A stretch of 64,000 bases of DNA from NCBI RefSeq assembly GCF_013488205.1, contig NZ_CP040908.1, positions 837,501 to 901,500 on the forward strand, written 5' to 3'. The notes under the pieces are model-generated. The model was given only the letters and a program-made list of their open reading frames with translations, was not told where the DNA came from and did no database searches. The stretch comes from Empedobacter falsenii (GTDB taxonomy: Bacteria > Bacteroidota > Bacteroidia > Flavobacteriales > Weeksellaceae). Of this stretch, positions 56,648-64,000 are shown piece by piece. Numbering within the stretch: position 1 is the first letter of the stretch; each line of letters opens with the position of its first letter. The position numbers were made by a program, and so were the translations under genes.

Positions 56648-59437
56648 ATGGATCGTTTTTCGTTTTTAAATGCCGCTCATTTAGAGTTTATAGGCGACTT
56701 ATATGATCAATACGTCCAATATCCGGATAGTATTGAACCAAGTTGGAAAGCTTTTTTCCAAGGGTATGACTTTGCGAATGCAACATATGATGGAGAGCCA
56801 TTATTTGCACCAGCAACACAAACAGCTCCTAACAGAGCTAGTCAAACAACGCAAGCAGTAGTTAATCCTGCAGTAGTATCTCAAGTTCCAGACAACGTAC
56901 AGAAAGAATTTAAAGTTATCAATTTGATTGATGCTTACCGTACGCGTGGACACTTATTTACAAAGACTAACCCGGTTAGAGCGCGTAGAACTTTTGAACC
57001 TTCTTTAGACATCAAAAACTTTGGTTTATCTGATGCTGATTTAGATTTAACATTCAACGCTGGTGAAATTTTAGGTATCGGTGGACCAATCACTTTACGT
57101 GAAATCATTGGACACTTAGAAAACATGTACTGCGAATCTATCGGAATCGAGTATATGTATGTAAGAGAACCTCAAAGAATTAATTGGATTCAGAATTGGT
57201 TAAACCAAAACTTGAATCAACCAAAATTATCTAAGGAGGAGAAAGAACGTGTTTTAGAAAAGTTGAATGAAGCAACTGCTTTTGAAAACTTTATGCACAC
57301 GAAATATGTTGGACAAAAACGTTTCTCGGTAGAAGGAAATGAATCTTTGATTCCTGCTTTGGATACATTGATTAATCGTTCTGCAGATCACGGCGTACAA
57401 GAGGTTATCGTAGGGATGGCTCACCGTGGACGTTTGAATGTTTTGGCTAACATTTTTGGAAAATCATATTCTCAAATCTTTTCAGAATTCGAAGGAAAAG
57501 CTTTTGATACAGATTTAATGGCTGGTGATGTTAAATATCACATGGGATCATCTAATCAAATCAAAGCATTGAATGGAAAAGATATCCGAATCAATTTAGC
57601 ACCAAACCCATCTCACTTAGAGACTGTAGATGCAGTTGTAGAAGGGATTACTCGTGCAAAAGTTGAGGAAGATTATAAAGATGATTATTCTAAAATTATT
57701 CCAATCTTAATTCATGGTGATGCTGCTGTAGCTGGACAAGGAATCGTTTACGAGGTTGTTCAAATGGCAGGATTAGACGGATACAAAACAGGTGGAACAG
57801 TACACGTTGTGGTAAATAACCAAATTGGGTTTACAACAAACTATTTAGATGCGCGTACATCTACATATTGTACAGATGTTGCAAAAGTAACATTGTCTCC
57901 TGTAATGCATGTAAATTCTGATGATGTAGAAGCGGTAGTTCACGCTTTCCGTTTTGCAGCAGATTATCGTGCAGAGTTCGGTTCTGATGTATTCATCGAT
58001 TTATTAGGATACCGTAAATATGGACATAACGAAGGTGATGAGCCAAAATTCACTCAACCTAAATTATATAACTTAATCGCTAAGCACCCAAATCCTCGTG
58101 AAATTTACAAGGATAAATTATTAAAAGAAGGTGTAATTGGTGAGGAAATCGTTAAACAAAAAGAAGCTGAATTTAAAGCTTTATTAGAAACGAATTTTGA
58201 AGCTTCTAAAGAAATTGAGCGTAATCACATTTTCCCTTTCATGCCAGAAGAGTGGGAAGGATTTGAAATTGCTGATGATGCAAAAGTTTTTGAACAAGCA
58301 AATACTGCTTACGACGAAGCAAAATTAAAAGAAATTGCAAAAGCTGTTTCTACCGTTCCAGAAGGTAAAAAATTAATTAAAAAAGTTTCTCGTTTAATTG
58401 AAGGACGAGGAAAAATGATTGAGGAAGATAAAATCGACTGGGGATTAGGAGAAGCTTTAGCTTTCGGTTCTATCTTAACAGACGGGCGTAACGTGCGTGT
58501 TTCTGGGGAAGATGTAGAACGCGGAACGTTCTCTCACCGTCATGCAGTTGTAAAAACTGAAGACACAGAAGAAGAAATTATCTTATTAAACCATATTAAT
58601 GATGAACAAGGTCAATTAAGAATCTACAACTCATTATTATCTGAATATGCAGTTTTAGGTTTCGATTATGGATATGCTATGGCAAATCCTAAAGCGTTAA
58701 CTATTTGGGAAGCTCAATTTGGAGATTTTGTGAATGGAGCACAAATCGTAATCGACCAATATATTTCTGCAGCAGAAGATAAATGGAAATTACAAAACGG
58801 TTTAGTAATGTTATTGCCTCATGGATATGAAGGGCAAGGAGCAGAGCACTCTTCAGCACGTTTAGAGCGTTTCTTACAAATGTGTGCTGGTAACAATATG
58901 TTTGTTGCTAATATCACAACTCCAGCTAACTTCTTCCATGCATTAAGAAGACAGGTTGTAACAGATTACCGCAAACCATTGGTTGTAATGTCACCAAAAT
59001 CATTATTACGTCATCCATCAGCAGTATCATCATTAGCAGATTTCTCAAACGGAGGTTTCCAAGAAATTATCGAAGATGTAACAGTAGATGCGAAAAAAGT
59101 GAAAAAAGTAGTTTTCTGTTCAGGAAAAATCTACTACGATTTAGACAAAAAACGCCAAGAATTAGGAGATAAAGAAACTGCAATTATTCGTTTAGAGCAA
59201 TTATATCCTTTAAATGAAGAAAAAGTAGATGCTATCATCTCTAAATTTGGTAATGCTAAATTGGTTTGGGCACAAGAAGAACCAGAAAATATGGGAGCTT
59301 GGATGTACATCTTACGTAAATTAAGAAAATATCCATTCGATGTCGTTTCTCCAGCAGAAAGTGCTGCCACAGCACCAGGTTCAAGCAAACGTTGGGCTGC
59401 AATTTACGAAGAGGTAATTAATAAAGTATTCAATTAA
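56648..59437 (+). CDS. sucA: 2-Oxoglutarate dehydrogenase E1 component
   Basis: A 929-residue thiamine-diphosphate enzyme of the TCA cycle that decarboxylates 2-oxoglutarate and loads the succinyl group on E2. The N-terminus FLNAAHLEFIGDLYDQYVQYPDSIEPSWKAFF is typical. ThDP and active-site segments are VIVGMAHRGRLNVL, HGDAAVAGQGIVYE, NNQIGFTT, LLGYRKYGHNEGDEP and, in the C-terminal half, LLPHGYEGQGAEHSSARLERFLQ. The codon usage is that of a highly expressed gene. sucB follows after 18 bp. Confidence 0.96.
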   Translation: MDRFSFLNAAHLEFIGDLYDQYVQYPDSIEPSWKAFFQGYDFANATYDGEPLFAPATQTAPNRASQTTQAVVNPAVVSQVPDNVQKEFKVINLIDAYRTRGHLFTKTNPVRARRTFEPSLDIKNFGLSDADLDLTFNAGEILGIGGPITLREIIGHLENMYCESIGIEYMYVREPQRINWIQNWLNQNLNQPKLSKEEKERVLEKLNEATAFENFMHTKYVGQKRFSVEGNESLIPALDTLINRSADHGVQEVIVGMAHRGRLNVLANIFGKSYSQIFSEFEGKAFDTDLMAGDVKYHMGSSNQIKALNGKDIRINLAPNPSHLETVDAVVEGITRAKVEEDYKDDYSKIIPILIHGDAAVAGQGIVYEVVQMAGLDGYKTGGTVHVVVNNQIGFTTNYLDARTSTYCTDVAKVTLSPVMHVNSDDVEAVVHAFRFAADYRAEFGSDVFIDLLGYRKYGHNEGDEPKFTQPKLYNLIAKHPNPREIYKDKLLKEGVIGEEIVKQKEAEFKALLETNFEASKEIERNHIFPFMPEEWEGFEIADDAKVFEQANTAYDEAKLKEIAKAVSTVPEGKKLIKKVSRLIEGRGKMIEEDKIDWGLGEALAFGSILTDGRNVRVSGEDVERGTFSHRHAVVKTEDTEEEIILLNHINDEQGQLRIYNSLLSEYAVLGFDYGYAMANPKALTIWEAQFGDFVNGAQIVIDQYISAAEDKWKLQNGLVMLLPHGYEGQGAEHSSARLERFLQMCAGNNMFVANITTPANFFHALRRQVVTDYRKPLVVMSPKSLLRHPSAVSSLADFSNGGFQEIIEDVTVDAKKVKKVVFCSGKIYYDLDKKRQELGDKETAIIRLEQLYPLNEEKVDAIISKFGNAKLVWAQEEPENMGAWMYILRKLRKYPFDVVSPAESAATAPGSSKRWAAIYEEVINKVFN

Positions 59438-59455
59438 AAAATAAAGCTAATAGAT

Positions 59456-60688
59456 ATGTTAGAAATGAAAGTCCCATCACCAGGGGAATCAATCACAGAA
59501 GTAGAGATCGCTACGTGGTTAGTAAAAGACGGTGATTACGTAGAAAAAGACCAAGCAATTGCAGAGGTTGACTCAGATAAAGCGACATTAGAATTGCCAG
59601 CAGAAGAAAGTGGAATTATTACTTTAAAAGCTGAAGAAGGTGATGTTGTAGAAGTAGGACAAGTTGTTTGTCTTATTGATACGGATGCTCCAAGACCAGA
59701 AGGAGGTAGCGCACCAGCTGCGGAAGCTCCTAAGGCTGAAGTTAAAGAAGAAGTAAAAGCTGTTCCAGCTCCAGTTGCTACACCAGCACCTGCTGCTCCA
59801 GCTGCAACTTACGCTACGGGAACTCCATCTCCAGCGGCTAAAAAAGTTTTAGACGAAAAAGGTATCGATGCTTCTCAAGTAAAAGGTTCAGGACGTGACG
59901 GACGTATCACTCAAGATGATGCAGCTCGTTTTACACCAGCAATGGGAACTTCTACTCAAGGAACTCGTGCTCAATCAGAGAAAAAATTATCATCATTACG
60001 TCGTAAAATTGCACAACGTTTAGTTTCTGTTAAAAATGAAACTGCAATGTTAACTACATTCAACGAAGTTGATATGTCTGCAATTTTTGCTTTACGTAAC
60101 CAATATAAAGACGAATTCAAAGCTAAACACGGTGTTGGTTTAGGATTTATGTCTTTCTTTACAAAAGCAGTTACACGTGCATTAGAGTTATACCCAGACG
60201 TAAACTCTATGATTGACGGTGACTACCAAGTAAAATTTGACTTTGCTGACGTTTCTGTTGCAGTATCAGGACCAAAAGGTTTGATGGTACCAGTAGTACG
60301 TAATGCAGAAAACTTAACTTTCCGTGGTGTTGAGCAATCTATCAAAGATTTAGCAATCAAAGTACGTGACGGAAAAATTTCTGTTGATGAAATGACAGGA
60401 GGTACATTTACAATCACTAATGGTGGTGTATTTGGATCTATGATGTCTACACCAATCATCAACCCACCTCAATCAGGTATCTTAGGAATGCACAATATTG
60501 TTGAACGTCCAGTTGTTAAAAACGGACAAATCGTTATCGCTCCAATGATGTATGTTGCTTTATCTTATGACCACCGTATCATCGACGGACGCGAATCTGT
60601 AGGATTCTTAGTTGCAGTTAAAGAAGCGGTAGAAGATCCATTAAACGTATTAATGGGCGGTGACGCTAAAAGAGCTTTAGAATTGTAA
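59456..60688 (+). CDS. sucB: Dihydrolipoyllysine succinyltransferase (E2 of 2-oxoglutarate dehydrogenase)
   Basis: A 410-residue E2. The lipoyl domain (1-76) has lipoyl-Lys42 in [14 protein letters not shown] Pro/Ala/Glu linker follows, then a peripheral subunit-binding domain at about 122-158 ([21 protein letters not shown]), and a catalytic domain from about 175 with His373 and Asp377 in [16 protein letters not shown]. It transfers succinyl from E1 to CoA. The E3 gene lpd is not in the window. Confidence 0.96.
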   Translation: MLEMKVPSPGESITEVEIATWLVKDGDYVEKDQAIAEVDSDKATLELPAEESGIITLKAEEGDVVEVGQVVCLIDTDAPRPEGGSAPAAEAPKAEVKEEVKAVPAPVATPAPAAPAATYATGTPSPAAKKVLDEKGIDASQVKGSGRDGRITQDDAARFTPAMGTSTQGTRAQSEKKLSSLRRKIAQRLVSVKNETAMLTTFNEVDMSAIFALRNQYKDEFKAKHGVGLGFMSFFTKAVTRALELYPDVNSMIDGDYQVKFDFADVSVAVSGPKGLMVPVVRNAENLTFRGVEQSIKDLAIKVRDGKISVDEMTGGTFTITNGGVFGSMMSTPIINPPQSGILGMHNIVERPVVKNGQIVIAPMMYVALSYDHRIIDGRESVGFLVAVKEAVEDPLNVLMGGDAKRALEL

Positions 60689-60720
60689 TACATAAAAACA
60701 TTCTAACAATCCATAAATTG

Positions 60721-60747
60721 AAAGCCATTCGAAAGAATGGCTTTTTT
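60721..60747 (+). terminator. Intrinsic terminator after sucAB
   Basis: AAAGCCATTC (60721-60730), loop GAAA, GAATGGCTTTTTT. The tetraloop hairpin with T-run is strong. The next 220 bases to 60969 are very AT-rich and show nothing besides a weak dyad TTTCCTT/AAGGAAA near 60873-60889. Confidence 0.85.
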
Positions 60748-60969
60748 GGTTTATGTAATGATTTGATTTATAATATTATTTTTTTGTGTTTTTGTAATTG
60801 ATTTAAAGAAATTCAGTTTTTTAAATAATGTAATTTTTAATAGATAATTTATTTATTATAAGCATTTTATATTTTCCTTTTTAAGGAAATTAATTCTTTA
60901 AATTATTACTGATTAATACATGTTGAAATATAATATAATTTTAAAGTAATGAATTAACACAATAAAATT

Positions 60970-62253
60970 ATGAAGAAAATTTACTTTAGTGTATTAACGT
61001 TGTTAATACTTTTACAATCAAATGCTCAGGTGTATGATGTGGGTACATGGGCTCAAGTTACAGATATCTCTAATGACGGTGTAGCTGTAGGAAATGCTGC
61101 AGGAGTATTGCATTTTAAATGGACAAAAGAAGAAGGTCCTGTAGTAATTGGAGAAATTGGAGGAAATAATGATTATATAGCAGGTAATACAACGATTTCT
61201 GCTGATGGAAAATTAGTATCAGGAACAATGACAAATCCAGCTACAGGAATCGATGAAATGGCTTTATATGATACAACTACGCAAACATGGGAGTATTTAG
61301 GAGCGAGTGCGAATGGTAGTGATACTTCTTCATGGGGAATGTCAAGCGATGGTAAAACGATCGTTGGATTAGGATGGAAATCTGCTTCTCAAGCTATAGG
61401 AGTTATTTGGAATAGAGCAAATGGAATGAAAGATTTGGGCTCTACAGTTGCAGGTAAAAGTTCAAGACCAAATTCTGTAAATGGAGATGGAACTGTTGTT
61501 GTAGGATGGCAAGATTCTGAAAATGGTTTCCGTAAAGGAGTTTATTGGAAAAACGGTGTACAAACATTTATTAAAGATAAACAAGGTAATCTTGTAGGAG
61601 AGGCGTTAGCAGTTTCTGCTGATGGAAATATTATTGTTGGTTTCAACGAACCTGAAGCATATATTTACAATGCAACAACTAATACTTATACAGAAATAGT
61701 TCATTCAGATCCAGATTATAACACGTCAATTGTAGCTGTTTCTGATGATGGAAATACAGCGGTGGGTTATTGGAAGCCTTGGTATGCTACAAATACAGAA
61801 GGAGAAGGTTTTATTTGGTTTAAAGATAAAGGAGTTGTTAAAATTGATGATTATGTAAAAGAGGTTGGGTATGATAGCAAAAGTTTTACTTTTGTGCTGC
61901 CTACAGGTATTTCTCCGAATGGAAAATATATAGGAGGTATAGGAATCAATTGGGATGAAATGGATCTTAAAGGTTTTGTAATAGAATTGAAAGAAGCTTT
62001 GTCTACAAATGAAAATGTTTTGGATAAAATTATTACAACAATTTCTCCAAATCCTGTTATGAATGAAATGACAATTCATACAAAAGCTATCATAAATTCT
62101 GCTGAAGTGTATAATTTAGCAGGTCAAAAAGTTTGGAACTCAGACAATATTATGAATAATAAAATTGATTTAAGTTTCTTAAATAAAGGAGTTTATATCA
62201 TAAAAATAAAAACTGATTCAACAAATGAATCAATTAAGTTTATTAAAAACTAA
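60970..62253 (+). CDS. Secreted beta-propeller-like protein with T9SS sorting tail
   Basis: A 427-residue protein with signal peptide MKKIYFSVLTLLILLQSNAQ. The body has repeated units of the kind ISADGKLVSGTMT, SSDGKTIVGLGW, NGDGTVVVGWQ, SADGNIIVGFN and SDDGNTAVGYW, spaced about 45-55 residues (HAF-like repeats). The C-terminal 80 residues are a type A T9SS sorting domain with TISPNPVMNEMTIHTKA and LNKGVYIIKIKTDSTNESIKFIKN. It is exported across the outer membrane by T9SS. Its function is unknown. Confidence 0.87.
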   Translation: MKKIYFSVLTLLILLQSNAQVYDVGTWAQVTDISNDGVAVGNAAGVLHFKWTKEEGPVVIGEIGGNNDYIAGNTTISADGKLVSGTMTNPATGIDEMALYDTTTQTWEYLGASANGSDTSSWGMSSDGKTIVGLGWKSASQAIGVIWNRANGMKDLGSTVAGKSSRPNSVNGDGTVVVGWQDSENGFRKGVYWKNGVQTFIKDKQGNLVGEALAVSADGNIIVGFNEPEAYIYNATTNTYTEIVHSDPDYNTSIVAVSDDGNTAVGYWKPWYATNTEGEGFIWFKDKGVVKIDDYVKEVGYDSKSFTFVLPTGISPNGKYIGGIGINWDEMDLKGFVIELKEALSTNENVLDKIITTISPNPVMNEMTIHTKAIINSAEVYNLAGQKVWNSDNIMNNKIDLSFLNKGVYIIKIKTDSTNESIKFIKN

Positions 62254-62267
62254 TTCAGATAATTATA

Positions 62268-62296
62268 AAAAAAGTCACTCATTGAGTGACTTTTTT
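62268..62296. terminator. Bidirectional terminator
   Basis: AAAAGTCACT pairs with AGTGACTTTT around a CATTG loop, with T-runs on both strands, between convergent genes. Confidence 0.8.
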
Positions 62297-63425
62297 ATTC
62301 AATTTTATAATCCATAGGAACCATGTTTGCTATTTTTTCCCAACTCCAATATCCTTCAACAACCAAATTAGCAGGATGATAATAAGTTCCATTTTCTTCA
62401 ATTTTTAGTAAATCGCTTTTTATAGCGAAAATAGAAAGTTGGTTCGAAATATATTTTGCGCCATTTTGTTTTGCATAGTCCAAATCCTCTTTTTCATTTT
62501 TATATTCAACTGAATACAATCCTTTAAAATTAAGATACTGATCATTATTATCAACGATTTTCAAACTATCAGATGGAACTTTTTGATTAACTAAATAAGT
62601 AATAATTTTTGGAGGAACTTTACCTACGATTCTACCTCCTAACAAAGTTTCTTCTTTAAATTTTATATATTCTGGATTATCCTTGCGAATCAATCGTTTT
62701 ATATCATATCCTTCTTCCTCAATTTTATTATCATAAACTGCTTTCATAAAATGAGTCACACTTCCTAAATAAGATTTACGACGATTTTCTTGCCATTTTT
62801 TTTCTTTAGAAGCTGATGATTTTAGCTCAGTAAAAAGTGCTGTTCCAAGAGTTAAGACATAATTTGACTTGAAATCAACATTAAAATCAACCAAATCATA
62901 TTCTATTTTATAACCTAGGTAATTGTTTGTAATGATTAAAGGATTTCGGGAAGTAGCAGATAATTGTCGTGTATTTTTATCATATTTAAACCTTAAATCT
63001 TTCGAGTTTTCGATTTTACATTTTTTTGCAGCTTCATTACTTCCCAAAAACAATCTCAAAAAAGTCTGATAATAATACAACCAATCTTCTTTAGATATTG
63101 CTTGAACAACTGTTTCTTGTAACGCTACCACTTCAGGCTCTAATATAACTTTATAAAAATTAGTTTGATTTGTATTAACATTCAGAATATAATTTTCAAA
63201 CAAACTTGCACGAACGATTAAATTATATTGTCCATTAGGAAGATTTAATTCAAATTCACCTTTTTCATTTGTTTTTGATTTAATCGTAGAATTATCGACA
63301 TAGATTTCAGCATTAATAATTGGAAGCGATTTTTCATCAATCACTTTTCCTTTTATCATATTCTGAGCAAATAGATTACCACTAATCAATAGAAAACCTA
63401 AAATAAAAATTTGTTTAAAATTCAT
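62295..63425 (-). CDS. Exported protein with carboxypeptidase-regulatory-like domain
   Basis: A 376-residue protein with signal peptide MNFKQIFILGFLLISGNLFAQ. Residues 22-100 are a CarboxypepD_reg-like beta sandwich (KGKVIDEKSLPIINAEIYVDNSTIKSKTNEKGEFELNLPNG). The remainder is not a TonB plug or barrel; it contains about 260 residues with KYDKNTRQLSATSRNPLIITNNYLGYKIEYDLVDF, a pattern of uncharacterised Bacteroidota proteins. It is probably periplasmic or on the cell surface. The T9SS gene is convergent with it and the PorT-like gene lies upstream. Confidence 0.8.
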   Translation of the reverse strand: MNFKQIFILGFLLISGNLFAQNMIKGKVIDEKSLPIINAEIYVDNSTIKSKTNEKGEFELNLPNGQYNLIVRASLFENYILNVNTNQTNFYKVILEPEVVALQETVVQAISKEDWLYYYQTFLRLFLGSNEAAKKCKIENSKDLRFKYDKNTRQLSATSRNPLIITNNYLGYKIEYDLVDFNVDFKSNYVLTLGTALFTELKSSASKEKKWQENRRKSYLGSVTHFMKAVYDNKIEEEGYDIKRLIRKDNPEYIKFKEETLLGGRIVGKVPPKIITYLVNQKVPSDSLKIVDNNDQYLNFKGLYSVEYKNEKEDLDYAKQNGAKYISNQLSIFAIKSDLLKIEENGTYYHPANLVVEGYWSWEKIANMVPMDYKIE

Positions 63426-63453
63426 TGACTAAATTTTAAAACAAGATAATAAA

Positions 63454-63475
63454 AAAACCGCTATAAAGCGGTTTT
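63454..63475 (-). terminator. Terminator of the PorT-like gene
   Basis: AAAACCGCT and AGCGGTTTT flank a 4-base loop, with a T-run on the minus strand, just below the stop of the PorT-like gene. Confidence 0.8.
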
Positions 63476-63479
63476 GAAT

Positions 63480-64000
63480 TTATTTGAAGAAATATGTAAT
63501 TCCTAAAGTTAAAAATGATGAACGATTTGTTCCGTTATCCCAACGATTATAGTCGTAAGTATCAATTAAGCCATATTGATATCTTAAATTAATTTCGTAT
63601 TTTCTATCAATAGAATATCCAACACCAATATTAAATGCTAAATCAAACGATTTTGGAACATTATTAGTTCTTTCTGGCTCATCTTCATCAAATTTTTCTG
63701 ATACTTTGAAACCTAATTGAGGACCACCTTCCACGAAGAAATCCTTTCCTTGATCATCAAAATAGTATTTGTACATAATTGGAATATTGATGTAATTTAA
63801 GAACGCTTTGTATTTTTCTCCACCTTCTTTATATAACGAATATTCACCTTGAGTAGTATATAAAACTTCGGCTTGTAAATAATGGTTTTCGTTTCGCGTA
63901 GTTAATTGATATTTCGCAACTCCCCCAGCTAAAAATCCAACTCTCTCTTTAGAAACTCCATGAACAATAGTTGTGTTACTAAGTCCAACACCACCTTTTA
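63480..64000 (-). CDS. PorT-family outer-membrane beta-barrel protein (5' end outside the window)
   Basis: The reading frame stays open beyond the internal ATG at 63776 up to the window edge, giving 172 visible residues. GVGLSNTTIVHGVSKERVGFLAGGVAKYQL, then YLQAEVLYTTQGEYSLYK, YINIPIMYKYYF, FFVEGGPQLGFKVSEKF and the last strand SSFLTLGITYFFK match the PorT/OMP_b-brl_2 family of small barrels. PorT itself takes part in T9SS in Porphyromonas, but most relatives are of unknown role. The signal peptide would be outside the window. The protein is cut at its N-terminus. Confidence 0.8.
   Translation of the reverse strand, partial: KGGVGLSNTTIVHGVSKERVGFLAGGVAKYQLTTRNENHYLQAEVLYTTQGEYSLYKEGGEKYKAFLNYINIPIMYKYYFDDQGKDFFVEGGPQLGFKVSEKFDEDEPERTNNVPKSFDLAFNIGVGYSIDRKYEINLRYQYGLIDTYDYNRWDNGTNRSSFLTLGITYFFK

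Noticed and set aside
61726-62079. A 117-codon minus-strand frame opposite the T9SS-tailed protein.
   Set aside because: It is Ile/Phe/Asn/His-rich and antisense to repeats and a sorting domain that are clearly coding.
1-64000. tRNA, rRNA, tmRNA and known riboswitch signatures.
   Set aside because: I read the intergenic regions and saw no T-arm or anticodon-arm patterns and no conserved TPP, cobalamin or SAM riboswitch cores. A covariance-model search would be decisive but cannot be run here.

Overview
The window is AT-rich chromosomal DNA from a member of the Bacteroidota, most likely Flavobacteriales of the Weeksellaceae type (Empedobacter/Weeksella-like; the genus is a guess). The grounds are a type IX secretion sorting tail, a PorT-like barrel, an outer-membrane beta-barrel TonB-dependent receptor, the ftsX-DUF3098-uppP-truB cluster, short-form serA, and repeated use of the Bacteroidota -7 promoter box TAnnTTTG. 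No rRNA, tRNA, CRISPR array, integrase or insertion sequence was recognised.

Layout. 1-2900: heme ABC importer (ATPase start, permease, HmuT), a small membrane protein and a DUF4256 protein. 3.1-7.2 kb: copper operon (HMA-AraC regulator, HMA-DUF3347 protein, Cys-rich metal lipoprotein, CopA-type multicopper oxidase). 7.3-9.3 kb: TlpA-like thioredoxin, DoxD-DoxA-like membrane protein, small exported protein. 9.35-12.0 kb: second FecCD-type importer with an SDR. 12.1-20.7 kb: metal-efflux island (two-component system, MgtC-like protein, CzcB-, CzcA- and CzcC-like RND pump). A decayed second copy of the SDR 3' end lies just after the pump genes. 20.8-24.2 kb: MATE transporter, small membrane protein, msrB, aroB.

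24.3-32.3 kb: sugar nucleotidyltransferase-like protein, a CBS-type PLP enzyme, an alpha-oxoamine synthase, serC, serA, DUF1015 and the PLP homeostasis protein. The two PLP enzymes plus phosphoserine synthesis fit initiation of sulfonolipid (capnine) synthesis. 32.3-34.2 kb: threonine/serine dehydratase and RidA, divergent from a MarR regulator, with twin palindromes between them. 34.3-36.8 kb: TonB-dependent receptor preceded by ten copies of an 8-bp repeat. 36.9-42.8 kb: lipoprotein, MutS-like ATPase, VOC protein, menC-DUF1684-menE, TPR-like protein. 42.9-46.0 kb: DUF4240, Tdi1-C/DUF1851 and a ygiBC-like operon. 46.1-49.3 kb: succinate CoA-transferase, AraC regulator, alpha/beta hydrolase.

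49.4-54.9 kb: truB, uppP, DUF3098, ftsX, then rsmA, mgtE and a GyrI-like protein. 54.9-55.25 kb: decayed RelE/ParE-type toxin-antitoxin remnant. 55.3-60.7 kb: orphan histidine kinase, then sucA-sucB. 61-64 kb: a T9SS-sorted secreted protein, a carboxypeptidase-regulatory-domain protein and a PorT-family barrel cut by the window end.

The strongest non-standard signals are four TTCTAA copies at an exact 11-bp period in front of the efflux operon, the duplicated SDR tail bracketing that island, the twin MarR operators, the 8-bp repeat array before the receptor, and the sulfonolipid-like gene neighbourhood.
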